A stretch of DNA of 64,000 bases. Source: Chloroflexota bacterium (GTDB lineage Bacteria; Chloroflexota; Anaerolineae; UBA4142). Below the pieces are notes generated by a model. The model had not been told where the DNA came from. It searched no databases and saw nothing but the letters and a program-made list of their open reading frames with translations. This document shows, piece after piece, positions 7,529 through 16,250 of this stretch; position 1 is the first letter of the stretch; each line of letters begins with the position of its first letter. A program made the translations under genes and the position numbers. Where the stretch lies: the NCBI GenBank assembly GCA_016219275.1, contig JACRBM010000040.1:248001-312000 (forward strand), given 5' to 3'.

Positions 7529-8500
7529 ATGACGCGTTATTTGGTTCGGCGCATTCTCCAAACGATTCCGGTCTTGTTCGTAATCTCGATCATTCAATTC
7601 GGTCTGATCAACGCCGCACCCGGCGGTCCGATCAAACAATATTCGCTCGATCCGAACATCAGCGCGGAAGACATTGCGCGGTTGGAACATGAATTGGGTT
7701 TGGATCAGCCCTTGCCGATTCAGTACTTGCGGTGGATGGGGAATTTTTTGCAGGGGAACCTAGGTTACTCGTATTTTTCACATCGCCCAGTCATCGAGGA
7801 GGTGATGGGGCGTCTGCCGGTCACGATTGAACTCAGTCTCGCCGCGACGCTGATCAGTTATCTCATCGGCATTCCGCTCGGCGTGTACGCCGGTTTGCAT
7901 CGCGGCGGCAGAATTGATCATGTGATTCGCTTTTTTACTTCCCTTCTCAATGCCGTGCCGCATTGGTGGTTGGGTCTGCTCATTCTCATCGCGCTGGCGA
8001 ACATCCGGGTGGCAACCGGCATTCAACTCTTACCGATGGGTCGCGCTGGCACACTCGGCAGAGAAGGATTCGACCTACTCGATTCCTTGTGGCATTTGGT
8101 TCTACCCGCGCTGATGCTCGGCACCGGCGGCTGGGTCGGCTTCGGTCGCTACATGCGTTCCGAGACGCTCGAAGTGCTGGGACAGGATTATGTCCGCACC
8201 GCGCAAGCCAAAGGTCTCGCGCCGCGCGTAGTCGTGTGGCGACACGTGTTGCGTAACGCGCTCATCCCGGTCGTGACGATCTCCGGTGGTTTGCTCGTCG
8301 GTTTACTGAGCGGCTCGGTCATTTACGAAAATATTTTTTCGTGGCCCGGCATGGGGCGTTTGTTGTTCGATGCGACGCTCAAAAAAGATTATCCGATTAG
8401 CATCGGCGTCGCGTACGTGTACACGATCCTGGCAGTGTTCGGACGCTTGATTGCCGATCTCGCGTACGGGTGGGTTGACCCGCGCATACGATACGATTGA
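7529..8500 (+). CDS. DppB/OppB-type ABC transporter permease
   Basis: A 323-residue inner-membrane permease with about six helices. The N-terminal MTRYLVRRILQTIPVLFVIS is typical of OppB/DppB proteins. The EAA coupling loop appears as QDYVRTAQAKGLAPRVVVWR near residue 220, and the end is GWVDPRIRYD. ATG 7529 is preferred over TTG 7508 for the start because it restores the family N-terminus. It forms the heterodimeric pore with the next gene, which starts 13 bases after its stop. Confidence 0.9.
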   Translation: MTRYLVRRILQTIPVLFVISIIQFGLINAAPGGPIKQYSLDPNISAEDIARLEHELGLDQPLPIQYLRWMGNFLQGNLGYSYFSHRPVIEEVMGRLPVTIELSLAATLISYLIGIPLGVYAGLHRGGRIDHVIRFFTSLLNAVPHWWLGLLILIALANIRVATGIQLLPMGRAGTLGREGFDLLDSLWHLVLPALMLGTGGWVGFGRYMRSETLEVLGQDYVRTAQAKGLAPRVVVWRHVLRNALIPVVTISGGLLVGLLSGSVIYENIFSWPGMGRLLFDATLKKDYPISIGVAYVYTILAVFGRLIADLAYGWVDPRIRYD

Positions 8501-8513
8501 GGTGAATTTAGCG

Positions 8514-9431
8514 ATGGCATTCCGTACCCCGAATGATGAATCCCGTTTCGCCGCCGAGAACGCCTCGCGCGGACCCAGCCGTAGTTTTTGGCAGGACACG
8601 TGGCAACGCTTTCGCCGCGATCGGCTTGCGATTGCGGGTGGTCTGGTCTTTTTGTTGCTCTGTTTGATTTCGCTGGCAGCGCCGCTCGTCTCGCAGTACG
8701 TTACCGGGTATGATCCCGACAAGAATAATTTGAGCGAGCAGTGGAAACCCCCGACTGCCAAGCATTGGTTTGGCACCGACGAGTACGGACGCGATTATTT
8801 CACGCGCATTGTGTGGGCGGGACGCGTATCGTTGAGCATCGGCTTTTTCGTCGCGATTGCGAGCGTCGTGATTGGCGTCACGCTGGGTTTGATCGCCGGC
8901 TACTTTGGCGGTTGGATTGACGACTTGCTCCAAGCCGTCGTCAATGTCATCGCGGCAATTCCGTTTCTGCCGCTCCTCATCATCATCGGCTCGATGATTC
9001 GCTTGGACGCGCTGGGGATGGCGTTCTTGTTATCCGTGCTCGGCTGGACCGGCGAACTGCGTCTCGTGCGCGGGCAAGTGCTCTCGGTCAAGCAACGCGA
9101 TTACGTGCTTGCCGCACGCGCCGTCGGCGCGCGCAACGGACGCATCATGGCGCAGCATCTCTTGCCGAACGTTTTTTCGATTGTGCTTGTCATCCTGGGT
9201 TTCGACATTGTCGGCGCGATTCTCACCGAATCGTCGCTGTCGTTCCTGGGTTTCGGCGTCGCGCCACCGACCGCAACCTGGGGCAATATGTTGACCAACT
9301 CCCTGTCGTACTATACGCGCGCACCCTGGCTCGTCGTTTTTCCAGGGATCGCGATTTCGCTCACCGTGCTGTCCGTTTATTTGCTCGCCGATGGATTGCG
9401 CGACGCGATGGATCCGCGTTTGCGGCGCTGA
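8514..9431 (+). CDS. DppC/OppC-type ABC transporter permease
   Basis: A 305-residue permease. An N-terminal cytoplasmic tail is followed by FRRDRLAIAGGLVFLLLCL (first helix), then the typical external loop with HWFGTDEYGRDYFTRIVWAG near residue 83. The EAA loop is KQRDYVLAARAVGARNGRIM near residue 195. The end is DGLRDAMDPRLRR, characteristic of DppC. ATG 8514 is chosen because GAGGTGA precedes it and it avoids a 50-base overlap with the previous gene. It is the last transporter gene before the terminator at 9451. Confidence 0.9.
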   Translation: MAFRTPNDESRFAAENASRGPSRSFWQDTWQRFRRDRLAIAGGLVFLLLCLISLAAPLVSQYVTGYDPDKNNLSEQWKPPTAKHWFGTDEYGRDYFTRIVWAGRVSLSIGFFVAIASVVIGVTLGLIAGYFGGWIDDLLQAVVNVIAAIPFLPLLIIIGSMIRLDALGMAFLLSVLGWTGELRLVRGQVLSVKQRDYVLAARAVGARNGRIMAQHLLPNVFSIVLVILGFDIVGAILTESSLSFLGFGVAPPTATWGNMLTNSLSYYTRAPWLVVFPGIAISLTVLSVYLLADGLRDAMDPRLRR

Positions 9432-9450
9432 TTCCTTTTCGCTTTTCGTT

Positions 9451-9509
9451 AACGACCGCCGATGACCGACCGCCACCATGTAATGCGGTCTGCCGTCGGC
9501 GGTCGTTTT
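9451..9509 (+). terminator. Intrinsic terminator of the first oligopeptide transporter operon
   Basis: Arms AACGACCGCCGA (9451-9462) and TCGGCGGTCGTT (9496-9507) are perfectly complementary and followed by TTTT. An inner GACCG/CGGTC pair extends the hairpin. It covers the upstream ATG candidates of the next gene, which argues for a later start there. Confidence 0.8.
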
Positions 9510-9518
9510 GAGAGACAA

Positions 9519-10565
9519 TTGTTGCGACGCATCAAAATTCTGTTTGCGCTTGCCGTTTGGCTTGTCGCGTGTCAAACCACACCGCCGAACATGTGGCTCA
9601 CGCGCGCGAGTTTGCGCGAGCCGCGCAGTTGGTTTGGCACGGCGACGGTCGCCGGAAAAATCTACGCGCTAGGTGGGATGGTCGGCGCAGATGGCGCGCG
9701 GCGTGATACGAACGAAGTGTTCGATCCGCGCGCGAATGCGTGGAGTACGCTCGCCCCGATGCCGAGCGCACGCGCGTCGCTTGCCGTCGTCGCGGTCGGT
9801 GACACGATTTACGCGCTGGGGGGTTATCTTGAAAACGGCACGACGAATCGCGTCGAAGCGTTCGACACGACGACCGGACGTTGGCGCGCGCTGCCGCCAA
9901 TGCCGACGCCGCGATTCGACCTGAGCGCGAATGTCATCGGCGAGACGATTTACGCGCTCGGCGGATTCGACGACGCCGTGATGAACGTCGTCGAGGCGTA
10001 CGAAACGACGACCCAGCAGTGGCGCGCGCTGCCACCCATGTTGCGCGCGCGTTATGCGTTCAGCAGTCTCGTGCTCGATGGCAAACTCTACGCGTTCGGC
10101 GGTAGAGGCGAACGCGACGCGCTCGACACGATCGAGGTGTTCGATCCGCAAACGCAAACGTGGAGTATCCTCAATACGAAAATTCCAGAACCGATTGCCG
10201 GGTTTGGTACCGTGTACGCCGAGGGCTGGGTGCATGTGCTCAAGTACGACAAACATTTCGCGTACAATCTGCAGACACACGCGTGGCGCACCGATTTGCC
10301 GCCGATGCCGACCTCACGCCACGGCTTGAAAGCCGATTACATTGACGGAGTGATTTACACGGTCGGCGGTTGCTCGACCGGCGATGGCAACTTGTTCGAT
10401 GTGGCGCGAAACGAAGCATTCCCGCTTCATCCTCCGGCGTACCTCACGCTTCGCGGTGCGCCGATGGAATTGCCGACCATCGTTTACCCGGCGATGCTTG
10501 CCGCCGCGATTTTTATTTGGTTCATGTTGCGCCGCGCATTATCGGCGGTGAGTTCGACGCGGTGA
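9519..10565 (+). CDS. Kelch-repeat lipoprotein with C-terminal membrane helix
   Basis: About 348 residues. In-frame ATGs at 9462 and 9483 lie inside the terminator hairpin, so I favour TTG 9519 or 9522, preceded by GAGAG. This also gives a compact lipoprotein signal (IKILFALAVWLVACQ). The body holds five or six Kelch units of about 47 residues, each with a double glycine and spaced Tyr/Trp (IYALGG, then VEAFDTTTGRWRALPPMP; IYALGGFDD; LYAFGGRGE), which would form a beta-propeller outside the cell. A hydrophobic helix (YPAMLAAAIFIWFMLRR) lies at the C-terminus. Kelch propellers bind proteins or sugars. The specific role is unknown. Confidence 0.8.
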   Translation: MLRRIKILFALAVWLVACQTTPPNMWLTRASLREPRSWFGTATVAGKIYALGGMVGADGARRDTNEVFDPRANAWSTLAPMPSARASLAVVAVGDTIYALGGYLENGTTNRVEAFDTTTGRWRALPPMPTPRFDLSANVIGETIYALGGFDDAVMNVVEAYETTTQQWRALPPMLRARYAFSSLVLDGKLYAFGGRGERDALDTIEVFDPQTQTWSILNTKIPEPIAGFGTVYAEGWVHVLKYDKHFAYNLQTHAWRTDLPPMPTSRHGLKADYIDGVIYTVGGCSTGDGNLFDVARNEAFPLHPPAYLTLRGAPMELPTIVYPAMLAAAIFIWFMLRRALSAVSSTR

Positions 10566-10600
10566 TTGGACATTTTTTTTGTGATGCGGTATAAAAGCGC

Positions 10601-10628
10601 CTAGCCACGCCCTTGAGGGCGTGGCTAG
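10601..10628 (+). terminator. Hairpin after the Kelch gene
   Basis: Perfect 12-base arms CTAGCCACGCCC and GGGCGTGGCTAG with a TTGA loop. The tail is A-rich (ATAAAAA), so termination could also act on the opposite strand. The next start codon is only 22 bases away. Confidence 0.6.
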
Positions 10629-10649
10629 ATAAAAATGGAGAATGAACGT

Positions 10650-12569
10650 ATGCGTCGAATCAAATTGCAGAGCGTTTTGTCGCTACTCAGCCCTGTGTCA
10701 TTTCGAGGAGCGGAGCGACGAGAAATCTCTAGCCATGCCGGGATTTCTCGCTTCGCTCGAAATGACAACCTGAGTAGTCACGTTTTGGCGCTTGCTTTAC
10801 TGTTACTCGTCTCGTGCGGTTCGCCCGCCACGCCAACCGGCACGCCCGCGGCGACAGCGCCAGTCCAAATCGTTCCAATCGTTGCGACGCCCGCCGCAAC
10901 CGCCACAGCTACGCGCGCGCCGCGACCCAACCTCGTCCGCGCGAATCTGCCCGGTGATGTCACGACGCTCGATCCCGCCATCGCGTCGGATCCCAGTTCG
11001 CTCGCGGTGATTGAGCAGGTTTTCGTCCCGCTCGTGCGTTTGGATGAAGTGACGAACGAACCGCGTCCCGGCATTGCGACGACGTGGACGATTTCGGCGG
11101 ATGGCAAGACGATCACGTTCAAACTGCGTGGCGACGTGCCCTGGGTCAAGTACGACGCGGCGAAACAACAAATCGTACAAGCGCAATCGTGCCCAGACAA
11201 GAACAAACAGACCAAAGCACGCCTGGTCACGGCGAAGGATTTCGAGTACGGCATTTTGCGCGCGCTCAAGCCGGCGACGGCTTCGCCGTTCGCGCCGTTG
11301 CTCGCCCCGTACCTCGATGGCGCGAGCGCCTACCTGAACGCGGAAACGGCAGACACGACCAAGGTCGGCGTCAAGGCGTTGGACGATGCGACGTTGGAAA
11401 TCAAACTGCGCGAGCCGATCGCGTTCGCGTCCGTGTTGTTGGGTTTATCGGCGACGAGCGCGACGCCGCGTTGGTTGATTGACGGCGACGCGTGCACCCC
11501 GCGCGTGGGCGACAAGTGGAGCGACCTGGCGAACCTGCAAACGTACGGTCCGTTCGTCGTCAAGACATGGACGCGCGGCGCGAATTTGACGCTTACCAAA
11601 AACGCATTTTGGTTCGGCGACGCGACGACGCCCGCACCGGCACTGGAACAAGTCACGTTCACGTTCTTGGATGACGCGGCAGTGATGAATCGCTTTGAAC
11701 GCGGCGAGCTGGACGCGGCGACCGTGCCGAGCGCCGAGTTCGAACGCGTCAAGTCCGACGCAACTCTAGCCAAGTTGTTGACGACCTCGCCGAATCAATG
11801 CACGTACTATTTCGGATTCAACACGCGCGCGCAAGTCGTGAACGACGCGCGCGTGCGCCGCGCCTTGTCGCTCGCGCTCGATCGTAAGACGCTTGTCGAA
11901 AATGGCGTGAAGAATGGACAGACGCCGGCGGGGTGGTTCACGTTGCCGGGCATCAATGGCGCATCCAAAGCGGATGCGAACCTCGGCGTCAAGTTTGACG
12001 CGACAGAAGCCAAGCGCGTGTTGGGTGACTATCTCACAGAAAAGAATCTCTCCGCCGAAAATCTCGACCTCACCTTGGCGTACAACACCATGCCCGGCAA
12101 TCAGAAAATCGCGCACGCCGCGCAGGAAATGTGGAAGAACAACCTGGGTATCACGGTCAAACTCGCTGCGCAAGAGTGGGACGCGTTGAACAAAGCGATC
12201 AAAAGCAAGAACGCGCCGCAGGTCTGGCGCTTTGGTTGGTGCATGGAATATCCGGACGCGCACAACTTTATGCGCGATGTGGTCGCGGCGGGCGGCTCGG
12301 TGAATCCCACGAGCGGCAACGCGCCAGCCGGCGGTTTGAACTGGCGCAATGAGCGGTACGAAGATGCGATCAAGCGCGCCGCAATCGAAAAAGACAACGC
12401 CAAGCGCGTCGAGTTGTACGCACAAGCCGAAAAAATCTTGGTTAACGAAGATGCAGTACTATTGCCCGTCTACTGGTACGCGCGCGGCGTTGTCACGCAA
12501 CCGTGGGTCAAACGCACCTTTGCATTCAACGGGCGCGAACGGTACGAGCGTTGGCAGATTTTGCCGTAG
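10650..12569 (+). CDS. Family-5 ABC solute-binding lipoprotein with a palindrome inserted in its signal region
   Basis: A 639-residue binding protein of the SBP_bac_5 family. Core motifs include IATTWTISADGKTITFKLRG near residue 140 and the C-terminal QPWVKRTFAFNGRERYERWQ. ATG 10650 has GGAG nine bases upstream. The N-terminus is odd: positively charged residues and a short hydrophobic run, then about 30 residues encoded by a palindromic repeat (10683-10777), then the true hydrophobic core and lipobox LALLLLVSCGS. Export may still work with a long n-region, but the repeat has clearly altered the signal. The substrate is unknown. A permease pair is not adjacent. Confidence 0.82.
   Translation: MRRIKLQSVLSLLSPVSFRGAERREISSHAGISRFARNDNLSSHVLALALLLLVSCGSPATPTGTPAATAPVQIVPIVATPAATATATRAPRPNLVRANLPGDVTTLDPAIASDPSSLAVIEQVFVPLVRLDEVTNEPRPGIATTWTISADGKTITFKLRGDVPWVKYDAAKQQIVQAQSCPDKNKQTKARLVTAKDFEYGILRALKPATASPFAPLLAPYLDGASAYLNAETADTTKVGVKALDDATLEIKLREPIAFASVLLGLSATSATPRWLIDGDACTPRVGDKWSDLANLQTYGPFVVKTWTRGANLTLTKNAFWFGDATTPAPALEQVTFTFLDDAAVMNRFERGELDAATVPSAEFERVKSDATLAKLLTTSPNQCTYYFGFNTRAQVVNDARVRRALSLALDRKTLVENGVKNGQTPAGWFTLPGINGASKADANLGVKFDATEAKRVLGDYLTEKNLSAENLDLTLAYNTMPGNQKIAHAAQEMWKNNLGITVKLAAQEWDALNKAIKSKNAPQVWRFGWCMEYPDAHNFMRDVVAAGGSVNPTSGNAPAGGLNWRNERYEDAIKRAAIEKDNAKRVELYAQAEKILVNEDAVLLPVYWYARGVVTQPWVKRTFAFNGRERYERWQILP
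10683..10777. repeat. Palindromic repeat element inside a coding sequence
   Basis: Outer arms CTACTCAG/CTGAGTAG enclose a long inverted repeat whose left arm runs TGTCATTTCGAGGAGCGGAG and right arm CGCTTCGCTCGAAATGACA. A related arm pair (TGTCATTCTGAGGAGC / GCTCAGGATGACA) is inside the mobile element at 44398-44550. It is translated as part of the binding-protein signal region. Confidence 0.75.
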
Positions 12570-12587
12570 CAGTTGGTTGAACCAGCA

Positions 12588-12618
12588 GAAACCAGGTTTC
12601 GCGGAGAAACCTGGTTTC
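12588..12618 (+). terminator. Hairpin between two binding-protein genes
   Basis: Arms GAAACCAGGTTTC and GAAACCTGGTTTC form a strong stem. Each arm is itself nearly palindromic. Only a weak T-tract follows. It separates the binding proteins ending at 12569 and starting at 12663. Confidence 0.6.
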
Positions 12619-12662
12619 TATCGGGTTGGTTTTCACGCGATACGATAGGTTTGAAGGGTAGC

Positions 12663-14318
12663 ATGTTCAAAATAAAAAAAATGATTTTGCTGATTGCGCT
12701 CGGCGTCGTCATGGCGTGGCTAGCCGCTTGCGAAGCGCCCACCCCACCGCCGATCCGGACGCGTGTCGCCGCGAAACCGACGCCGACAGCGACGGCGACA
12801 CGAAACTCTAGGATGTTTATTGATTACGACATCAGCGACGCGGTATCGTTGCAGCCGCTCATCACCAACGATGGCTCGTCTTTCAATCGGCAAGCTTTGC
12901 TCTACGCGAGTTTGACGCGCACCGACCCAGACACTCTCGAAGTGAGAGGTAACTTGTACGAGGACAATCCGACGCTTTCTCCCGATGGTTCCAAGTTGGT
13001 CTGGAAACTCAAGCCGGGTCTCAGGTGGAGCGACGGCGCGCCCTTGACCGCGCGGGATGTGCAGTTTACCTGGGACAAGATGATGGAGGAGAAGACCAAG
13101 TTCCCGGCGAAAAAAACCTATTCCGATTCCTTCAAGTCGGTCAAAGCGATTGACGATCTCACGGTGGAGTACGAACTGACCCAGCCCGGCTTTTGTCCGG
13201 CGATCAGCAACAGCGCGATCCCCGGTCCGATCCCGATGCACGTCTTTAAGGATGTGGACATCAATCAGAACCTGGCGAACGATAGTCCTTCGGTGGTTAG
13301 CGGACTGTGGAAACTTAAAGACTGGACGAAAGACGAGCGCGCGCAATTCGCGCCGTCGAATCCGTACTATGTCCGCGGCGAGGCGCGGCTCGACGGATAT
13401 ACATTTCGCGTCGTGAAAGATAGCGCGGTTGCGCTGGAGATGTTCAAGGCGCAGGAGATTGACATCATTCGACCGGACCCAAGTGACTGGGACGAAATCA
13501 AACAACTCCGGTTTGCTCAGACGTTTGAATATTATCCGGCTTCGCCGGGATGGACGTTCATCGGTTTCAACATGGGGAACCCATCCTTGAGCGACAAGAA
13601 GGTGCGCCAGGCGATTTCGTACGCGATCAACAAACAAGAGTTTGTAGACAAGGTTCGCCTCGGCTATGCCAAGGTGCAGTACTCGAATATCCCGGCAACG
13701 TCGTGGGCGTTCACCGACGACGTGCCCAAGTTCAATTACGATGTCGCCAAAGCCAAGGTGTTGCTCAAGGAAGCGGGCTGGGTTGCCGGTGCGGATGGCA
13801 TCCTTGCGAAAAGCGGCAAGAAATTCCAGGTTCGCTTATTCTACAACGCGGGAAACAAACAACGCGAACAAATCGCGATCATCACCCAGGACTATCTCAA
13901 AGCGGTTGGCATTGCGGTGGAAGTGATTTCGGAAGAATGGCTGGCATACCTGAGGCGGATTCAAGAACCCGATCTCAAGAAACGCGACTTTGAGATGTTC
14001 GTCCTGGGTTGGTCGGGCGGAATTGATCCGTATGGGACCGGCACTATATGGAAATCGAATGGTTCGCAAAACCATACCGGTTTCAATAATGCCGAAGTGG
14101 ACCGGCTTTACGATGACGCCGCGGTAGCGCCGGGGTGCCGACAAGACGACCGCAAAAAGATGTACGCCAAGATTCAGCAGATCGTGGCTGAAGAACAGCC
14201 GTACCTTTTTCTCTACACCAATCAAACACTTGTTGCGGTCAATAAACGTATCCAGGTGAATCCGGTCACTGTGCTCGGTATCAACTACAGTCTTGAGACC
14301 TGGCAACTCGCCAAGTAG
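12663..14318 (+). CDS. Family-5 ABC solute-binding lipoprotein, close paralogue of the one at 5.8 kb
   Basis: A 551-residue lipoprotein. ATG 12663 follows GAAGGG, giving MFKIKKMILLIALGV and the lipobox WLAACEAP. The linker after the lipobox is much shorter than in the 5781-7451 paralogue. From about residue 55 the two proteins align without gaps over most of their length, sharing stretches such as ELTQPGFCPAI, IPATSWAFTDDVPKFNYDVA and EEQPYLFLYTNQ. This indicates a fairly recent duplication. It has no permease genes of its own and may feed the permeases at 7.5-9.4 kb with a different ligand range. Confidence 0.88.
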   Translation: MFKIKKMILLIALGVVMAWLAACEAPTPPPIRTRVAAKPTPTATATRNSRMFIDYDISDAVSLQPLITNDGSSFNRQALLYASLTRTDPDTLEVRGNLYEDNPTLSPDGSKLVWKLKPGLRWSDGAPLTARDVQFTWDKMMEEKTKFPAKKTYSDSFKSVKAIDDLTVEYELTQPGFCPAISNSAIPGPIPMHVFKDVDINQNLANDSPSVVSGLWKLKDWTKDERAQFAPSNPYYVRGEARLDGYTFRVVKDSAVALEMFKAQEIDIIRPDPSDWDEIKQLRFAQTFEYYPASPGWTFIGFNMGNPSLSDKKVRQAISYAINKQEFVDKVRLGYAKVQYSNIPATSWAFTDDVPKFNYDVAKAKVLLKEAGWVAGADGILAKSGKKFQVRLFYNAGNKQREQIAIITQDYLKAVGIAVEVISEEWLAYLRRIQEPDLKKRDFEMFVLGWSGGIDPYGTGTIWKSNGSQNHTGFNNAEVDRLYDDAAVAPGCRQDDRKKMYAKIQQIVAEEQPYLFLYTNQTLVAVNKRIQVNPVTVLGINYSLETWQLAK

Positions 14319-14342
14319 GAAATTCTTCGATTCGCACCATTA

Positions 14343-14413
14343 CCCCCCACCCCGCCCCTCCCCCTGTTCGCCCAAAGTTGGCGAACGAGGGAGGGTCGGG
14401 GTAGGGGCAAACC
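14343..14413. repeat. G/C-strand-skewed palindromic repeat
   Basis: A C-rich left arm (CCCCCCACCCCGCCCCTCCC, then TGTTCGCC) pairs with a right arm (GGCGAACGAGGGAGGG, then GGGGTAGGGG). Similar elements are at 23473-23590, inside 33649-33762, and at 40374-40400. It lies between two binding-protein genes and contains no gene. Confidence 0.6.
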
Positions 14414-14429
14414 TCGCATGGAAGAGAGA

Positions 14430-16112
14430 ATGAGATTTCCCATTTCCGTTTTTGCGTTTTTCGTTTTGTTCGCGATGCTAGCCGCGTGCTCTGCGCCAAC
14501 CGCGACGCCAGTTCCGCCGACTGCAATCACGACGCCAGTTCCGCCAACTGAGACACCAGTGTTGACACCGACCACAACGCCACCCCCTTCGCGCAAGGGT
14601 GGCACGTTGCGTAGCGCGGTCACAAGCGACGCGGTCGGTTTTCATCCGTACCTGACGACCGACCCGGTTTCTGCCGAGTATCAATCGCGCGTGTTCGCGA
14701 GCGGTTTGTTTCGTCGTGATCCGCAATCGTTGCAGTTCGTTCCAAATATGGCGAACACGTGGACGGTGTCGGACGACGGCAAGACGTTCACATTCGACTT
14801 GCGCCGCGATATGAAATGGAGTGATGGCAAGCCGATCACCGCGCACGATTTTGCGTGGACGTTCGAGCAAGCGAATCGTCCGCAAAATAATTATCCGTAC
14901 CGCGCGAGTTTTGAATCCATCGCGTCATTCGTTGCAAAAGACGATTACACGCTTGTGACGACACTCAAGCAAACGGCATGTGTCGGGCTTGAGCTTGCCG
15001 ACCCAGTGACGCCGTTGCCGAAACATATTTGGGAAAAATACAGTTGGAGCGACCCGGCGAAGAATCCGGAAATATTGAAACCCAGCGTCGTGTCCGGGCG
15101 ATTCACGGTCAAGCAATGGCAACGCGATACCCAGATCGAATTTACGCGCAACGATGCGTTCTGGCGCGGCGCATCGAATCTCGACGGCGAAATCGTGCGC
15201 GTCGTGCCAGACCCGACAACCCAACTGCAATTGCTCAAGAGCGGTGAACTCGACGTTGTGCCTTTGCAGATTAGCGATGTTGCCGAGGCAAAGAAAAGCG
15301 ACACGCTCAAATTGTATCAATGGAATTCCGCCGCCGCCGCATGGAATTTTGTCGGTGTCAACTTGCGGCGCGCGTTTCTGCAAGACGTCGCGATGCGGCG
15401 CGCGCTCGCGTACGCGATGCCGCGCCAAGATATCGCGGACAAGGTGTTTGCCGGTCTGCAAAAACCGCTCGCCTCGTTTATCGCGCCGGCGAATCCGTTC
15501 TACAATCCTGGGGTCGCGCCGTACGAGTACAACATCGCGCGCGCCAGAGATACGTTGGCGCAAGCCGGTTATCGTTTCGACGCCAGCGGCAAGTTGCTGG
15601 GCAAGGATGGCAAACCCGCGCCGCGCTTGAAAATTATGGTGAACACCGATAATCGTCCGCGCGAAGATACGAGTCTGATGCTTCAAGCCGAGTTGAAAAA
15701 AATCGGCGTCGAGTCGGATGTGACCGGGTTGGATTTCCAGTTATATCTCGAATATCTCAAGAAACCACCGTTCGATTATGACCTCTACTTGCTCGGTTGG
15801 CGCGGGACGATTGATCCGCACTGGTCGAGTCAACTGTGGAGCGAAGCCGCGATTCCCGATGTGAACACCGGCGGCTACATCAACAAACAAGTCGAAGCGT
15901 TGTACGCCAAAGCGAACGCCGCGCCGTGCGACCTCGACGCGCGCAAGCAAACGTATCACGAGATCCAAAAAATCGTCGGCGATGATGCGCCATACCTGTT
16001 CTTGACCTACACGCCGGGTTGGCTGTTTCTCAACAAGCGGGTGATCCCGAACGAACCGACCGCGCTCGGCATTGATTATCTGCCGGAAAAGTGGTACATC
16101 GGCGTACCGTAA
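14430..16112 (+). CDS. Family-5 ABC solute-binding lipoprotein
   Basis: A 560-residue lipoprotein. ATG 14430 is preceded by GAAGAGAG. The signal ends in AMLAACSAP and is followed by a Pro/Thr linker made of near-repeats of TPVPPT. The mature part begins SRKGGTLRSAVTSDAVGFHP. The family segment MKWSDGKPITAHDFAWTFEQ lies near residue 135. It is more distant from the 5.8 and 12.7 kb paralogues than they are from each other. It is the last of four family-5 binding proteins in this cluster and is closed by a terminator at 16116. The substrate cannot be told from sequence. Confidence 0.87.
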   Translation: MRFPISVFAFFVLFAMLAACSAPTATPVPPTAITTPVPPTETPVLTPTTTPPPSRKGGTLRSAVTSDAVGFHPYLTTDPVSAEYQSRVFASGLFRRDPQSLQFVPNMANTWTVSDDGKTFTFDLRRDMKWSDGKPITAHDFAWTFEQANRPQNNYPYRASFESIASFVAKDDYTLVTTLKQTACVGLELADPVTPLPKHIWEKYSWSDPAKNPEILKPSVVSGRFTVKQWQRDTQIEFTRNDAFWRGASNLDGEIVRVVPDPTTQLQLLKSGELDVVPLQISDVAEAKKSDTLKLYQWNSAAAAWNFVGVNLRRAFLQDVAMRRALAYAMPRQDIADKVFAGLQKPLASFIAPANPFYNPGVAPYEYNIARARDTLAQAGYRFDASGKLLGKDGKPAPRLKIMVNTDNRPREDTSLMLQAELKKIGVESDVTGLDFQLYLEYLKKPPFDYDLYLLGWRGTIDPHWSSQLWSEAAIPDVNTGGYINKQVEALYAKANAAPCDLDARKQTYHEIQKIVGDDAPYLFLTYTPGWLFLNKRVIPNEPTALGIDYLPEKWYIGVP

Positions 16113-16115
16113 ATG

Positions 16116-16157
16116 AGACCCGAAGGGTTTTCACGGAGCGAACCCTTCGGGTCTTTG
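16116..16157 (+). terminator. Intrinsic terminator after the binding-protein cluster
   Basis: Arms AGACCCGAAGGGTT and AACCCTTCGGGTCT are followed by TTTG. The same ACCCGAAGGG/CCCTTCGGGT core is used at 28475-28509 and 59712-59745. Confidence 0.75.
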
Positions 16158-16250
16158 CTTGAGTGACATTTGTCCTTGCGCGAATGTTCCGCGTACGCTA
16201 CGCTGTGCCAGGCGCGCTTGATCGCGCAATTCGATGTTTGAGGTGGCACT

